64,000 nt of DNA from Leptospira sp. WS39.C2. GTDB lineage: Bacteria; Spirochaetota; Leptospiria; Leptospirales; Leptospiraceae. The translations under genes and the position numbers were made by a program. The stretch is from the NCBI RefSeq assembly GCF_040833965.1, contig NZ_CP162142.1, forward strand, positions 3,020,001-3,084,000, given 5' to 3'. The notes under the pieces are model-generated. The model was not told where the DNA came from. It saw nothing but the letters and a program-made list of their open reading frames with translations, and did not search any database. Of this stretch, positions 45,720 through 54,475 are shown piece after piece. Each line of letters starts with the position of its first letter. Within the stretch, counting starts at the first letter, position 1.

Positions 45720-47579
45720 TTAAATTTTGGAATTAAATTCTGGAGGGATCACCTCTTGTGACTTTCTGACAATGTCTCCTATGACATCGTCCAACTCATT
45801 AGCAGAATCTAATAAATACCCTAAGCTTTTTTCCTCTTCTTCCTTTGTCAGGCTGCCAGTTCGGATGAGTTGGGTGATCCCCATAATCCTAGCTAAGGGA
45901 CTTCGAACCACATGAGATTGTGTCCATGCTATCGTCCTAAGTTTATGGTTTTGGGTTTGGATGGCATCCAACTGGGTTTCTTTTTCTGTTACATCATGGA
46001 AATTATCTACGATTCCACCAATCGACTCATCTGATAACATATTAGTAAGTGTTGATTCCACATACCTCCATCTACCGTCCTTGTGTTTGGCGCGAAAGGT
46101 TTGGCTTGGTAAGGATCCGCCAAGTGGTAGAGCTAAAACTTCAAATAATCTTTTTTTTAGCTTGGGTGCATCATCTGGATGAACAACATCAAATAAACTT
46201 AAGCTTAATGCTTCCTTCTCTGTATAACCCATCACCTTTTTAATCGAAGGTGAAACATATTTTCCTTGGCCTCTTGGGTTTAGAATCATAATGACATCAG
46301 CGCCATTTTCTACTAACACACGAAACCTTTTTTCATTGATTAACAGTTCCTTACTTTTTTGCATAAGGCTCGATACATCTCGAGAAAAACAAGCGAGCCC
46401 TGTAATCTTATCATCTACGTTTCGTATGGGATTGAATGAAACTTCACGGTGTTCCTCTTTTAGTGTGATGGGACTTACAAAATTCTCATAAGTTGAAAAT
46501 GATTCCCCTGAAAGTCCTCGATCGTAAAGTTCTTTCCACTTATAATAAAATTCCTCACCGGCAGTTTTGATTAATACATCATCACCTTCTTTTGCAGTTA
46601 CTTTTTGAAAAAAACTGTAAACATCTAAAAAACTTTGATTTGCAGCCACCAAACAATAATTTGTATCGATTGACCAAATAATGTCAGAAGTTCCATTGAT
46701 GAGAGCTTCTTGGTTTCGTTTAATTCGAATTAATTTTTCTTCGTTAATGACTTTTTCAGAAATATCGCGAGTCAAACTAAGGACAGAAGTGATTTCACCT
46801 TTTTGATTGGAAAGAGGTACAGCAGTACTTTCCATCCACCTATGTGTTCCTTTCATTCCAATGATCCGAAAACGTGCACTCGACTTGATTCCTTTTAGGG
46901 CATTTTCATGAATACTTTGGTAATACTTTAAATCGGCTGGATCAATAAGTGATTCCACTCTTTGTCCAATAGCATCTTCAGGACAATCAGCCTCGATCAT
47001 ATTGAGACCGGCAGGATTCATTTCAATGAGGATACCGTCAGGGGATACAACCTTTACACATTCTGGTTCCGATTGTAAAATTGAGCTCAGTCTTAATTCC
47101 TGTTCTTTGAGATGGATATAAGATTCTGTTCTATCAGTGATATCTTGGAATATTCCTACAATTTTGGTAGGTGTGCCCGAAGGATCTTTGACCACTTCTG
47201 CCTGGCTATGGATGTATTTGATTGTTCCCTTGGTGGTCAAAAGTCTGCATTCTAAATTATAAGGAATTCCAGTTTTAAGAACTTCCTCCATATGTTGTTT
47301 TGCTTTTTCACGGTCATCAGGGTGTACTGAATTATAACCTAACTCCAATGAGACGGGCTTATCAATTGGATCCATTTCTAAGATAACGAACACTCCGTCG
47401 GACCAATGTAAATTCTGGTTCTTAAAATCAAATTCCCAATGGCCTAGTTTGCCTAAAGTTTCCATTTGGCGAATGATTTGTAGGTATTTTTCATCTTTTC
47501 GCAAGGAATCTGGATTATGTTCTTTTGGGATGGGAGTCACTTTTCGTACCGATACAAAATGGGACTTAGAGTTTCTCAA
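45720..47579 (-). CDS. Multi-PAS protein ending in a DHp-like domain, no ATPase domain
   Basis: A 619-residue cytoplasmic protein. Four PAS/PAC units follow each other at about 35-150, 155-280, 285-405 and 415-540 (each with the later RDIS/QDIT/HDVT motif). The last about 70 residues are a dimerisation-phosphotransfer-like helix pair with H556 in QSHVVRSPLARI and the second helix ending LDDVIGDIVRKS. The protein then stops, without the N, G1 and G2 boxes of a catalytic ATPase. It may act as a partner or phosphorelay substrate of another kinase. No frameshift or truncated ATPase is visible downstream. Confidence 0.85.
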   Translation of the reverse strand: MRNSKSHFVSVRKVTPIPKEHNPDSLRKDEKYLQIIRQMETLGKLGHWEFDFKNQNLHWSDGVFVILEMDPIDKPVSLELGYNSVHPDDREKAKQHMEEVLKTGIPYNLECRLLTTKGTIKYIHSQAEVVKDPSGTPTKIVGIFQDITDRTESYIHLKEQELRLSSILQSEPECVKVVSPDGILIEMNPAGLNMIEADCPEDAIGQRVESLIDPADLKYYQSIHENALKGIKSSARFRIIGMKGTHRWMESTAVPLSNQKGEITSVLSLTRDISEKVINEEKLIRIKRNQEALINGTSDIIWSIDTNYCLVAANQSFLDVYSFFQKVTAKEGDDVLIKTAGEEFYYKWKELYDRGLSGESFSTYENFVSPITLKEEHREVSFNPIRNVDDKITGLACFSRDVSSLMQKSKELLINEKRFRVLVENGADVIMILNPRGQGKYVSPSIKKVMGYTEKEALSLSLFDVVHPDDAPKLKKRLFEVLALPLGGSLPSQTFRAKHKDGRWRYVESTLTNMLSDESIGGIVDNFHDVTEKETQLDAIQTQNHKLRTIAWTQSHVVRSPLARIMGITQLIRTGSLTKEEEEKSLGYLLDSANELDDVIGDIVRKSQEVIPPEFNSKI

Positions 47580-47644
47580 AAATAAGATACTAAGTCAGCT
47601 ATTTTTTTGCAAATGCACGAACCAGAATTACGATTTAGGAAAAA

Positions 47645-47767
47645 AAGTTCATAAGTTATGGCCTTCTCTGCCAGGGATCTGGAGGGTTTAGTCCCTTATG
47701 AGCAAAAGCGAAAAAGGGACGGGAGCGAAAGCGGACCCCGGAGGAGCCCGCCCGGGCAGCCATAACC
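47645..47767. repeat. GC-rich palindromic element
   Basis: About 120 bp bounded by inverted ends: GTTATGGCC near 47654-47662 and GGCAGCCATAAC near 47754-47765. The inside is GC-rich with short internal repeats (GGGACGGGAGCGAAAGCGG, CCCCGGAGGAGCCCGCCCGG). It differs from the TTGGGTGG repeat family. It touches the 3' end of the GNAT gene. Only one copy is in the window, so repeat status is inferred from composition and symmetry. Confidence 0.55.
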
Positions 47768-47776
47768 TTTGGCGAA

Positions 47777-48250
47777 TTAATTGGAAATTTTTTTCTCAAA
47801 ACAAATGGCTGTGGGATCAGATGTCCATTTTCCGAAAGTTGGGATTTCATAAAATCCGAAGTTTTTGTATAGTGCCAGTGCCTCTGGTTGAGGGGAACCG
47901 GCTCTTAAAATCATAGAAGAATAACCATCTAACAAAGATTGTTTTTCCAATGCGACTAACAACAATGTTGCGATTTTTTTGTTTCGAAATTTAGGAAATA
48001 CAAAAACTGCATCTAGTTCACATTGCGTGTCGCTATACTTTGTATAGGCGACAGACCCCATAACTTCATTTGAGGGAGCCTCTTCGGCTATGAAAAATCT
48101 ACCTTTCGGTGGTAAAAAGTCGGAGAAGTCCATTGGGTTTGGAGCTTGGAATCCGTATCGATTTTGGATTTCAATCCAAAGATGGTCCAAACAGTTTTGG
48201 GAATTGGATTCGAGACCAGAGACTAGTCTGATGTTAATATTTTCATTCAT
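47777..48250 (-). CDS. GNAT family N-acetyltransferase
   Basis: A 157-residue acetyltransferase. The acetyl-CoA-binding motif A reads as LDAVFVFPKFRNKKIATLLL (about 79-98, R/Q-x-x-G-x-A replaced by RNKKIA), followed by ALALYKNFGFYEI near 122-134. The protein is full length for GNAT. The acceptor is unknown. It is encoded between the GC-rich palindromic element and repeat copy C. Confidence 0.82.
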   Translation of the reverse strand: MNENINIRLVSGLESNSQNCLDHLWIEIQNRYGFQAPNPMDFSDFLPPKGRFFIAEEAPSNEVMGSVAYTKYSDTQCELDAVFVFPKFRNKKIATLLLVALEKQSLLDGYSSMILRAGSPQPEALALYKNFGFYEIPTFGKWTSDPTAICFEKKISN

Positions 48251-48296
48251 GAACGTTAAAAGATGAACTTCTTTATATTAAATTTTGCAAATACAA

Positions 48297-48414
48297 TTTT
48301 TTGGTGGGAAGAATTGGGGTTTGTAGTAAGAGGGAGTCATTGGGTGGCGGGTGGTCACACCCCACCCAATCAGGGCGGGGATACCTACATCCAACCTGTA
48401 CCACCCAAAAAAAA
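48297..48414 (+). repeat. Dispersed GC-rich repeat, copy C
   Basis: About 118 bp. The core at 48339-48381 has TTGGGTGGCGGGTGG, CCCCACCCA and AGGGCGGGGA as in copies A and B. The ends are inverted: TTTTTTGGTGGG at 48297-48308 and CCACCCAAAAAAAAA at 48401-48415. The A run provides, on the minus strand, the T run of the terminator for the acyl-CoA dehydrogenase. Confidence 0.8.
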
Positions 48415-48434
48415 AGCCCCCATTCCTGGAGGCT
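48407..48434 (-). terminator. Terminator of the acyl-CoA dehydrogenase gene
   Basis: On the minus strand AGCCTCC pairs with GGGGGCT around a 6-base loop, followed by nine T. It begins about 30 bp after the stop. The T run coincides with the end of repeat copy C. Confidence 0.85.
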
Positions 48435-48462
48435 CTTTCTACCGAATTTCTTTTAGAAAATC

Positions 48463-49629
48463 TTAGTCTTTTTTAGAAGCTGCTTCTTTGATTACGTAAG
48501 CTGCAATTTCGTTCTTTTGGATTTGAGTTGTTCCTTCAAAGATCGTGAGGATTTTTGAATCTCTCATTAACTTCTCAACAGGATACTCTTTTGTATATCC
48601 GTATCCACCAAAAATTTGAACTGCGTCAGTTGCACATTGAACCGCACATTCAGAAGCATAAGCTTTTGCAATCGCAGAGTATTTTGGAAGGTTAGGATCG
48701 TTTGCATCAGAAAGACGAGCTGCTTTGTAAGTGATTTCTCTTGCAGTTTCTACTTTGATAGACATATCAGCTAACATGTGTTGCACTGCTTGGAAAGTTC
48801 CGATTTTAACACCGAACTGTTCTCTCTCACGAGCGTAACGAGCTGCATGGTCAAGTGCTGCTTGCGCTACACCCACACCCATTACGGCTACGAATGGACG
48901 AGAAGCATTCAAAGTTTGAAGTGCGTAAACGAAACCGAGGTTTTCTTTTCCTACAAGTGCGTCTTCACCTACTTCACAATCTTCAAATATCACTTGGTGA
49001 GTAGAAGATGCTCTAATTCCGAGTTTATCTTCTTTTTTACCAACAGTTAATCCTTTAGCGTTACGTGGAACGTAGAAACAAGAGACTCCACGTGTTCCGC
49101 GGTTTTTATCAGTATAAGCAAATACAGTAAAGGCTTGGGCATCAGATGCACCTGTGATCCATTGTTTTGCACCATTGATGATCCATTTGTCGCCTTTTTT
49201 CTCAGCACGAGTGGTCATACCAGGAACATCGGAACCAGCACCTGGCTCAGACAAACAGAAAGAAACTCCGAACTTTCCGTCGGCAATTTCAGGAAGCCAT
49301 TTTAATTTTTGTTCGTGAGTAGCACCTTTAAGAATGGGAAGGATTCCAAGACCAGTGTATGCAAATCCAAGTGCAATACCAAGGCATCCACGAGAAAGTT
49401 CCTCGATGGCTAAACACTGTTCTATCGCACCTAGTCCCCATCCACCGTATTCTTCTGGAATCACAAGACCGTTGATTCCAAGCTCCGAACGCATTTTATT
49501 AATGAGTTCTGTTGGGTGTTGGTTTTTTTCATCCCAGTGCAAGGCTACTTCATGCGGGATTTCTTTTTTGACGAAGTTACGAACTAAATCTCTGATTTCA
49601 AGTTGTTGCTCTGTGAATTGGCTATACAT
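48463..49629 (-). CDS. Acyl-CoA dehydrogenase
   Basis: A 388-residue FAD enzyme that makes a 2,3-double bond in acyl-CoA, first step of beta-oxidation or of branched-chain acyl-CoA degradation. The signatures are SFCLSEPGAGSD (FAD contact) near 123-134, WITGASDA near 157, REQFGVKIGTFQAVQHMLADM near 270-290, and the catalytic base E365 in TIFEGTTQIQ. Full length. Chain-length specificity is not evident. It has its own terminator and is divergent from the lipoprotein hydrolase. Confidence 0.93.
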   Translation of the reverse strand: MYSQFTEQQLEIRDLVRNFVKKEIPHEVALHWDEKNQHPTELINKMRSELGINGLVIPEEYGGWGLGAIEQCLAIEELSRGCLGIALGFAYTGLGILPILKGATHEQKLKWLPEIADGKFGVSFCLSEPGAGSDVPGMTTRAEKKGDKWIINGAKQWITGASDAQAFTVFAYTDKNRGTRGVSCFYVPRNAKGLTVGKKEDKLGIRASSTHQVIFEDCEVGEDALVGKENLGFVYALQTLNASRPFVAVMGVGVAQAALDHAARYAREREQFGVKIGTFQAVQHMLADMSIKVETAREITYKAARLSDANDPNLPKYSAIAKAYASECAVQCATDAVQIFGGYGYTKEYPVEKLMRDSKILTIFEGTTQIQKNEIAAYVIKEAASKKD

Positions 49630-49748
49630 TCCGGGATGTTCCTTCTGAGAATGGGGTATTTACTACCTTTTTTCGTACGACCCTTCCTATGCCAAGGGTT
49701 TTTCTCTCTTTACAAGAAAGCAAATCTCATGTAATATTTTCCATTTGT

Positions 49749-50759
49749 ATGGCTAAATCGTGTTCTTTATTCCACAACCTCCGACAGCTGTCTGCTGTTT
49801 TCCTTATCACCGTTTCCTTTGTTCTAGTTTCTTGTGCGGGTCGTCCTAAGTATGAACCGAAAGCAAACTTAAGTTATGCGAACTTTGAAGTTTACTTCCA
49901 AGAGAAGTTAGCCGAAAGCAAACGCAAAAACCATAGACCAGGAAACGAAGAACGTTACATCAGTTTTGGTAAAAAAACTCCACTCGCATTTTTATACATC
50001 CATGGTTATGGTGCTTCTCGTGCAGAAGGCGAAGATGTGTTAGAAAAATTGGCAAAAAAATACAAAGCCAATACATACCTACTTCGTTTGCCAGGTCACG
50101 GCACAAACAAAGAAGACCAAAGAGATCAAAATTTTAACAACTACTTAGATGCATCACGTGAAGCTTTGTATATGATGCAGTCTCAAGGAGATAGAGTGAT
50201 TGTGTTTGGAAGTTCCATGGGAGGACTACTTGCCACTTGGCTTGCATCTGAGTACCCAGAAGAAGTAGATGGACTTGTGCTCGCCAATCCATTTTATGCA
50301 CCAGTCGATGGAAGTTTGAATATTCTCAATTACCCAGGTGGTCTTTCTTTTATCCACTTACTCAAAGGAAAAGTAAGAGCCTCCGTACATAACAATCCGA
50401 AAGTGTTGCCCGAACGAAATAATTTTTGGTATCCAGAACAATACTTCGCCGCACTTGTCGGAGTGAATGATTTAAAAAACTATGCTGCTGTTCCAGAAGT
50501 TTTCCAAAAGGTAACATCTCCTACACTTTTACTGTATTATTACAAAAGTGAAAAAGAACAAGATCCGACAGCAAGTGTTCCCAAAATGTTAGAGGGATAT
50601 GCAAACTTTGGATTGGCAAAAACACCAAATCCTCTCAATAAAAAAGTGGCAGTAGAAAATGGAATGCACGTATTACTTTCCAAATGGGTGATTACCGATA
50701 AAGTTTTTATTGAAGCTCAAATTGATACTTGGTTAAAAGATCTTTCGAAAACAAAATAA
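49749..50759 (+). CDS. Alpha/beta hydrolase lipoprotein
   Basis: A 336-residue lipoprotein with lipobox FVLVSC (Cys29), start at ATG 49749 (an ATG at 49689 would place an odd extension before the signal peptide). The hydrolase fold has the oxyanion HGYGAS, LPGHGT, the nucleophile S156 in GSSMGG, an acid near SEKEQDPTAS, and His in NGMHVL. It resembles carboxylesterase/monoacylglycerol lipase proteins and probably acts on an ester at the cell envelope. A second transcription unit starts after it with an SDR gene. Confidence 0.85.
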   Translation: MAKSCSLFHNLRQLSAVFLITVSFVLVSCAGRPKYEPKANLSYANFEVYFQEKLAESKRKNHRPGNEERYISFGKKTPLAFLYIHGYGASRAEGEDVLEKLAKKYKANTYLLRLPGHGTNKEDQRDQNFNNYLDASREALYMMQSQGDRVIVFGSSMGGLLATWLASEYPEEVDGLVLANPFYAPVDGSLNILNYPGGLSFIHLLKGKVRASVHNNPKVLPERNNFWYPEQYFAALVGVNDLKNYAAVPEVFQKVTSPTLLLYYYKSEKEQDPTASVPKMLEGYANFGLAKTPNPLNKKVAVENGMHVLLSKWVITDKVFIEAQIDTWLKDLSKTK

Positions 50760-50814
50760 GTTTAACTTTTGTAATGAAAACATACCATCAAAGGTAAATT
50801 TTTAGGAGTTTCCC

Positions 50815-51519
50815 ATGAACAAAATAAAAGAAAAAATCGCACTTGTTACAGGTGCCAATAGAGGGATTGGGAAACAAGTATCCATTGACTTAGCAAAAAA
50901 TGGAATTTATGTTTTGATTGCATCTAGAAATGTTTCTGATGCAGAAGATACTTTAAAACAAGTAGAGTCTGTTGGGAAAGGTGAAATCGTTGCATTGGAT
51001 GTTTCCAAAGAACAAAGTATAAACGAAGTTTTTGACATCATTACTGGAAGTTTTGGTCGGTTAGACATTTTAGTAAATAATGCTGGGATCTTTGCAGACC
51101 CAGGTTCTTTTTTTGATACAACAGCCGAAGATTTACATAGAACTTTACTTGTGAATCTTTTTGGTCCGTTTCGGTTGATCCAAGTTTTTTTACCAATGAT
51201 GATCCAAAATGACTATGGCCGTATTGTCAATGTTAGTTCAGGAATGGGTCAACTTTCTGATATGGGTGGTGGTTATCCAGCTTACCGTATTTCAAAAACA
51301 TCTATTAACGCACTTACCAATCTGGCAAGCACAGAAGGTGTAGGAAAAAACATCAAAATCAATTCAGTCTGCCCAGGTTGGGTGAAAACCGATATGGGAG
51401 GTGCGAGTGCCACGAGGCCAGTAGAAAAAGGTGCCGAAACAATTGTTTGGGCAGCGACCCTTCCCGATGGTGGTCCAACAGGAAAATTCTTTCGAGACAA
51501 AAAAGAAATCCCTTGGTAG
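50815..51519 (+). CDS. Short-chain dehydrogenase/reductase
   Basis: A 234-residue classical SDR. TGANRGIG (about 13-20) binds the nucleotide, NNAG is at about 89-92, the catalytic Ser is in IVNVSSGMG and YRISK holds the Tyr/Lys pair (near 157-161). A substitution Arg in ANRG and ASRN near residue 42 favours NADPH. Similar enzymes include plant-type carbonyl reductases. Good AGGAG site. Substrate unknown. Confidence 0.9.
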   Translation: MNKIKEKIALVTGANRGIGKQVSIDLAKNGIYVLIASRNVSDAEDTLKQVESVGKGEIVALDVSKEQSINEVFDIITGSFGRLDILVNNAGIFADPGSFFDTTAEDLHRTLLVNLFGPFRLIQVFLPMMIQNDYGRIVNVSSGMGQLSDMGGGYPAYRISKTSINALTNLASTEGVGKNIKINSVCPGWVKTDMGGASATRPVEKGAETIVWAATLPDGGPTGKFFRDKKEIPW

Positions 51520-51617
51520 GCAAAACACTTGTTTTCGAATGATTTCATTTCATTCGTTGGAAACAAAAATTTAAAATTTGGTTTAAATCGAAATAGATCT
51601 ACAGAAAGGACTTTTAC

Positions 51618-52235
51618 ATGAATTTGAAAGTAAGTTATGTATTGATTATTTTAATCTCTTTTACACAGACCGTTGCAAAACCTATTGATATATCCAAACT
51701 GAAAGAAGGTGATATCATTTTTCATGAATCAAAATCAGAACAAGCCACTGCGATCAAACTTGCTACCAAATCTAGATACACTCATGTAGGAATGATTTTC
51801 AAATATGGAAATTCTTACAAAGTATTGGAAGCTATAGAACCCGTAAAAATCACGGACATCAACAAGTTCATCCAAAGAGGAACAAACCAACATTATGTGA
51901 TCAAACGAATTAAAAACTCAGAATCAAAATTAACGCCCGAAACCATTCAAAAAATGAGAGAATACGGTGACACATTTCTTGGTAAACATTATGATCTTTA
52001 TTTTGAGTGGTCAGATGATCGAATTTATTGTACGGAACTAGTATGGAAAATTTATGACAAGTTTACAGGCATCCAACTGGGAAATTTAAAAACACTACGA
52101 GATTTTGATTTATCTTCTAAACCAGTCCAAACTCTCATGAAAAAAAGATATGGGAAAAATATTCCGTATGTTGAACCAGTCATCTCCCCCGTTGATATGT
52201 TCCAATCAAACGAATTGATTACTGTGCTAGAGTGA
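51618..52235 (+). CDS. YiiX/YebB-like cysteine hydrolase (NlpC/P60 superfamily), exported
   Basis: A 205-residue protein with a signal peptide (about 1-20). The permuted NlpC/P60 fold shows GDIIFHE near 31, H56 in YTHVGMIF and the catalytic C138 in IYCTELVWK, as in YiiX. YiiX members are thought to cut amide bonds such as in peptidoglycan or lipids. It has an AAAGGA site. Confidence 0.82.
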   Translation: MNLKVSYVLIILISFTQTVAKPIDISKLKEGDIIFHESKSEQATAIKLATKSRYTHVGMIFKYGNSYKVLEAIEPVKITDINKFIQRGTNQHYVIKRIKNSESKLTPETIQKMREYGDTFLGKHYDLYFEWSDDRIYCTELVWKIYDKFTGIQLGNLKTLRDFDLSSKPVQTLMKKRYGKNIPYVEPVISPVDMFQSNELITVLE

Positions 52236-52330
52236 AATAGATAATGATCAGTATTTGTTGGATATGCTCAAATACCCATTAAAGAAATACGTTTCATTAA
52301 GGAACGGAAAGAGATGTATAAATGAAAATT

Positions 52331-52744
52331 TTATTGATTTAGTTTTTTTAGCACAAGTTTCACAATATCGTCAAAACAATTCAAGTTTATTGCTTCTTCA
52401 TCAGTGATCTCAATATTAAAATTAGTTTCCAAACGTTCGATGATTTCAATAGCAGTAAAATCATCCGCATACTTCCAAAGAAAATTCAGGTTCCCGGTGA
52501 ACGAATCATTTGGATGGAGTTTGTTGGTCGGAATAGGTAATAAATCATCCAATATACATAAAGTTTCAATCACGATAAATTCTGGTATTTTGTTTTCATA
52601 AAATATTTGAAAGAATTGATTTTTACTAAGTGATTTTCTCTCCCTGAATACATTTTTGATTGAAGAATTAAACCTTTTTCTATGAATTAAGATTTTCAGA
52701 ACAATGAAAATTATTACAAAGAATATAGATAAATAAATTATCAC
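52331..52744 (-). CDS. Membrane-anchored ACP-like protein without the attachment serine (DUF1493-like)
   Basis: A 137-residue protein with one N-terminal membrane helix (about 3-21), a basic linker, and a domain from about 50 to the end resembling acyl carrier protein/DUF1493. ADDFTAIEIIERLETNFNIEIT aligns with the ACP pattern ADSLDxVELxxxLExxFxxEI, followed by DEEAINLNCFDDIV. The phosphopantetheine Ser is Asp (D95), so it is not expected to carry an acyl chain. A binding or regulatory role is possible. Confidence 0.65.
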   Translation of the reverse strand: MIIYLSIFFVIIFIVLKILIHRKRFNSSIKNVFRERKSLSKNQFFQIFYENKIPEFIVIETLCILDDLLPIPTNKLHPNDSFTGNLNFLWKYADDFTAIEIIERLETNFNIEITDEEAINLNCFDDIVKLVLKKLNQ

Positions 52745-52840
52745 TTTAATTTCGATGATTATTCTTTTGAAACAGTTCCATTCTAATCATTCAAGTTGTA
52801 GTTTTTTTAACAACTTTTTTCAAAATCTAAATATATTTCC

Positions 52841-53356
52841 TTAACCTATTTCACCAAGCAATCGATCTAACTCCAAATAACATTCCGCCATACCATCAGC
52901 AGCACCGGACTCAACCATCATCTTACATACTTCCGGCGAAGCATATCGACAGAGATGAGTCATGAGTGTCCGTTTCCCTTCGCTTGTAAATGTGCGAGAT
53001 TCGAATGTAGCATTCGGATCTTCGGGAGCATTTGGATCAAAAGTCGACATATCAAATATGTAATTTTCTGTATTGGCTAATTTCTCAGGAATCACAACCT
53101 CTCGAAATGTTCCGTATACTCCTGATTTATTTCCGTCTTTATCTACATAAAGATACAAATATTTACCACCTACTTTCAGATCTTGTTTACAAGTATCGAG
53201 AACCATCCCTTCAGGGCCAATGAGCCATCGTTTCATTAACTCTGGTTTGGTGTGGCAATCAAACACCAATTCCCTTGGCGCAGAAAAATACCTTGTAAAC
53301 ACAACTTCAGTTTCACCTCGACGTTCCATCTTCACTTCATTTTTATTTGGATTCAT
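52841..53356 (-). CDS. SRPBCC (AHSA1-like) family protein
   Basis: A 171-residue protein of the START/Bet v1-like AHSA1 family, recognised by FTRYFSAPRELVFDCHTKPELMKRWLIGP at the N-terminus and the C-terminal GMAECYLELDRLL. These proteins bind hydrophobic ligands or act as co-factors; many are paired with an ArsR regulator. It begins at the end of the ArsR gene (overlap of 4 bp), so the two are one transcript. Confidence 0.85.
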   Translation of the reverse strand: MNPNKNEVKMERRGETEVVFTRYFSAPRELVFDCHTKPELMKRWLIGPEGMVLDTCKQDLKVGGKYLYLYVDKDGNKSGVYGTFREVVIPEKLANTENYIFDMSTFDPNAPEDPNATFESRTFTSEGKRTLMTHLCRYASPEVCKMMVESGAADGMAECYLELDRLLGEIG

Positions 53357-53697
53357 TTTTTCCTCACTCCTTTCGTTTGTATTTTTTGTAATTCATCCAA
53401 AAGCCCGTCCAAAGCCTGGTAACGTTTTTCCCACATCTGGCGGTATTTTTCCATCCAACCAACGGCTTCCTTCAAAGGGGCTGTCTGTAAACGACGTGGA
53501 CGTTCCTGCGCCCTTTTTGTCGTAATGATGAGACCTGCTTCCTCCAAAATTTTAAGGTGTTTGGAGATGGCAGGTTGGCTCATTCGGAATGGTTTTGTGA
53601 GTTCCATCACAGTTTGGTCTTTTTTTGCCAAATGCATCAAAATAGCCCTTCTTGTTGGGTCTGCAAGTGCTGAAAATGTTGCGTCTAGAGTTTGCAT
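53353..53697 (-). CDS. ArsR-family regulator paired with SRPBCC protein
   Basis: A 114-residue winged-helix regulator without the metal-binding cysteines of ArsR. ALADPTRRAILMHLAKK and the recognition helix MSQPAISKHLKILEEAGLI are clear. In this pair type the SRPBCC protein is the co-transcribed partner and the regulator controls its own operon. The start is at the ATG inside a perfect 16-bp palindrome, which is a likely autoregulatory site. Confidence 0.88.
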   Translation of the reverse strand: MQTLDATFSALADPTRRAILMHLAKKDQTVMELTKPFRMSQPAISKHLKILEEAGLIITTKRAQERPRRLQTAPLKEAVGWMEKYRQMWEKRYQALDGLLDELQKIQTKGVRKK

Positions 53698-53711
53698 AAC
53701 TAATTAGTTAT
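53696..53711 (-). promoter_or_regulatory. Probable operator of the ArsR/SRPBCC pair
   Basis: ATAACTAATTAGTTAT is a perfect 16-bp palindrome that overlaps the first bases of the ArsR-family gene start codon. A TATATA sequence just upstream could be the -10. Binding of the regulator would block initiation. Confidence 0.6.
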
Positions 53712-53996
53712 ATAAACTGTTAGCTATGTATCATGATTTTGTCAATCTAATTTCTTCATTCGCCAATTGAAAAGTGGGAATATTCTGGTTTTTATTTTTG
53801 CAGATTCAAAAACGAAAATGGAAGTGAATTCGAAATCAATTTATCTTAATTCTAGGTAGAGTATTTTAGAATTTGATTAATGATATAATATTTAAATTTT
53901 CAAAAGAGTAAAGATTTCAATTTGATAAACTCAAGTGCGTATTCTAACGATTTGTTTTATCAAAACATTGAATTAAAATTAACTTCCAACTTTGCT
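53712..53996. other. AT-rich gap, nothing recognised
   Basis: About 285 bp between the ArsR-family promoter and the small membrane protein gene. I see no reading frame, repeat or structured RNA. The sequence is more AT-rich than the surrounding genes. Confidence 0.5.
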
Positions 53997-54404
53997 TCAA
54001 TCATTATTGGAAAAGAGGAATTCTCTAAATGTTTTTTTTTGGATCATTAATCTTGAAGTGACTAATACAAATATTCCAAATGGAATTTGTGTTATAAGTC
54101 CAAATAATACAGGCTTATGATGGGAAAATAAACCGAATGCCAAATTGATAAAAATATCCAAAGCCATTACTACTATAGCTAGATTGATAGCAAAACGAAA
54201 CGAGGTAAACAGGCAAAAAATCACCAATGGATCAATCAGTACCAACGAAGTCCAAAAGAGGTTTAGTATCATTGGCGCAAACGTATAACCCAAAAATCCA
54301 CTCCTTCCAATATCAATTGTATGAGAAATGGTTCCAACAGAAAACCCAATCAAGTAAACACAAAATATGAATACATGTCCTTTGTTAAAGTTTCTAAAAT
54401 TCAT
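53997..54404 (-). CDS. Small four-helix membrane protein
   Basis: A 135-residue protein with four hydrophobic segments (about 10-30, 40-58, 62-90, 97-118), basic N- and C-termini and a HTID motif after the first helix. Similar size and topology are found in many small integral membrane proteins without known role. Not recognised further. The gene stands alone. Confidence 0.65.
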   Translation of the reverse strand: MNFRNFNKGHVFIFCVYLIGFSVGTISHTIDIGRSGFLGYTFAPMILNLFWTSLVLIDPLVIFCLFTSFRFAINLAIVVMALDIFINLAFGLFSHHKPVLFGLITQIPFGIFVLVTSRLMIQKKTFREFLFSNND

Positions 54405-54475
54405 GATTTGTATTTCAGTTCAAAACCAAACCTAATAATTTTCAACAAACGTGATTACCATTTTTGATCAATGAT

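Noticed and set aside
47656..47916. Short frames on both strands across the GC-rich palindromic element
   Set aside because: They read through the element and the end of the GNAT gene; Arg/Gly/Pro-rich strings are a product of the GC-rich repeat.
167..48414. The dispersed repeats as insertion sequences or CRISPR
   Set aside because: The copies are about 105-118 bp, encode nothing, and are tens of kb apart, so they are neither an IS nor an array.
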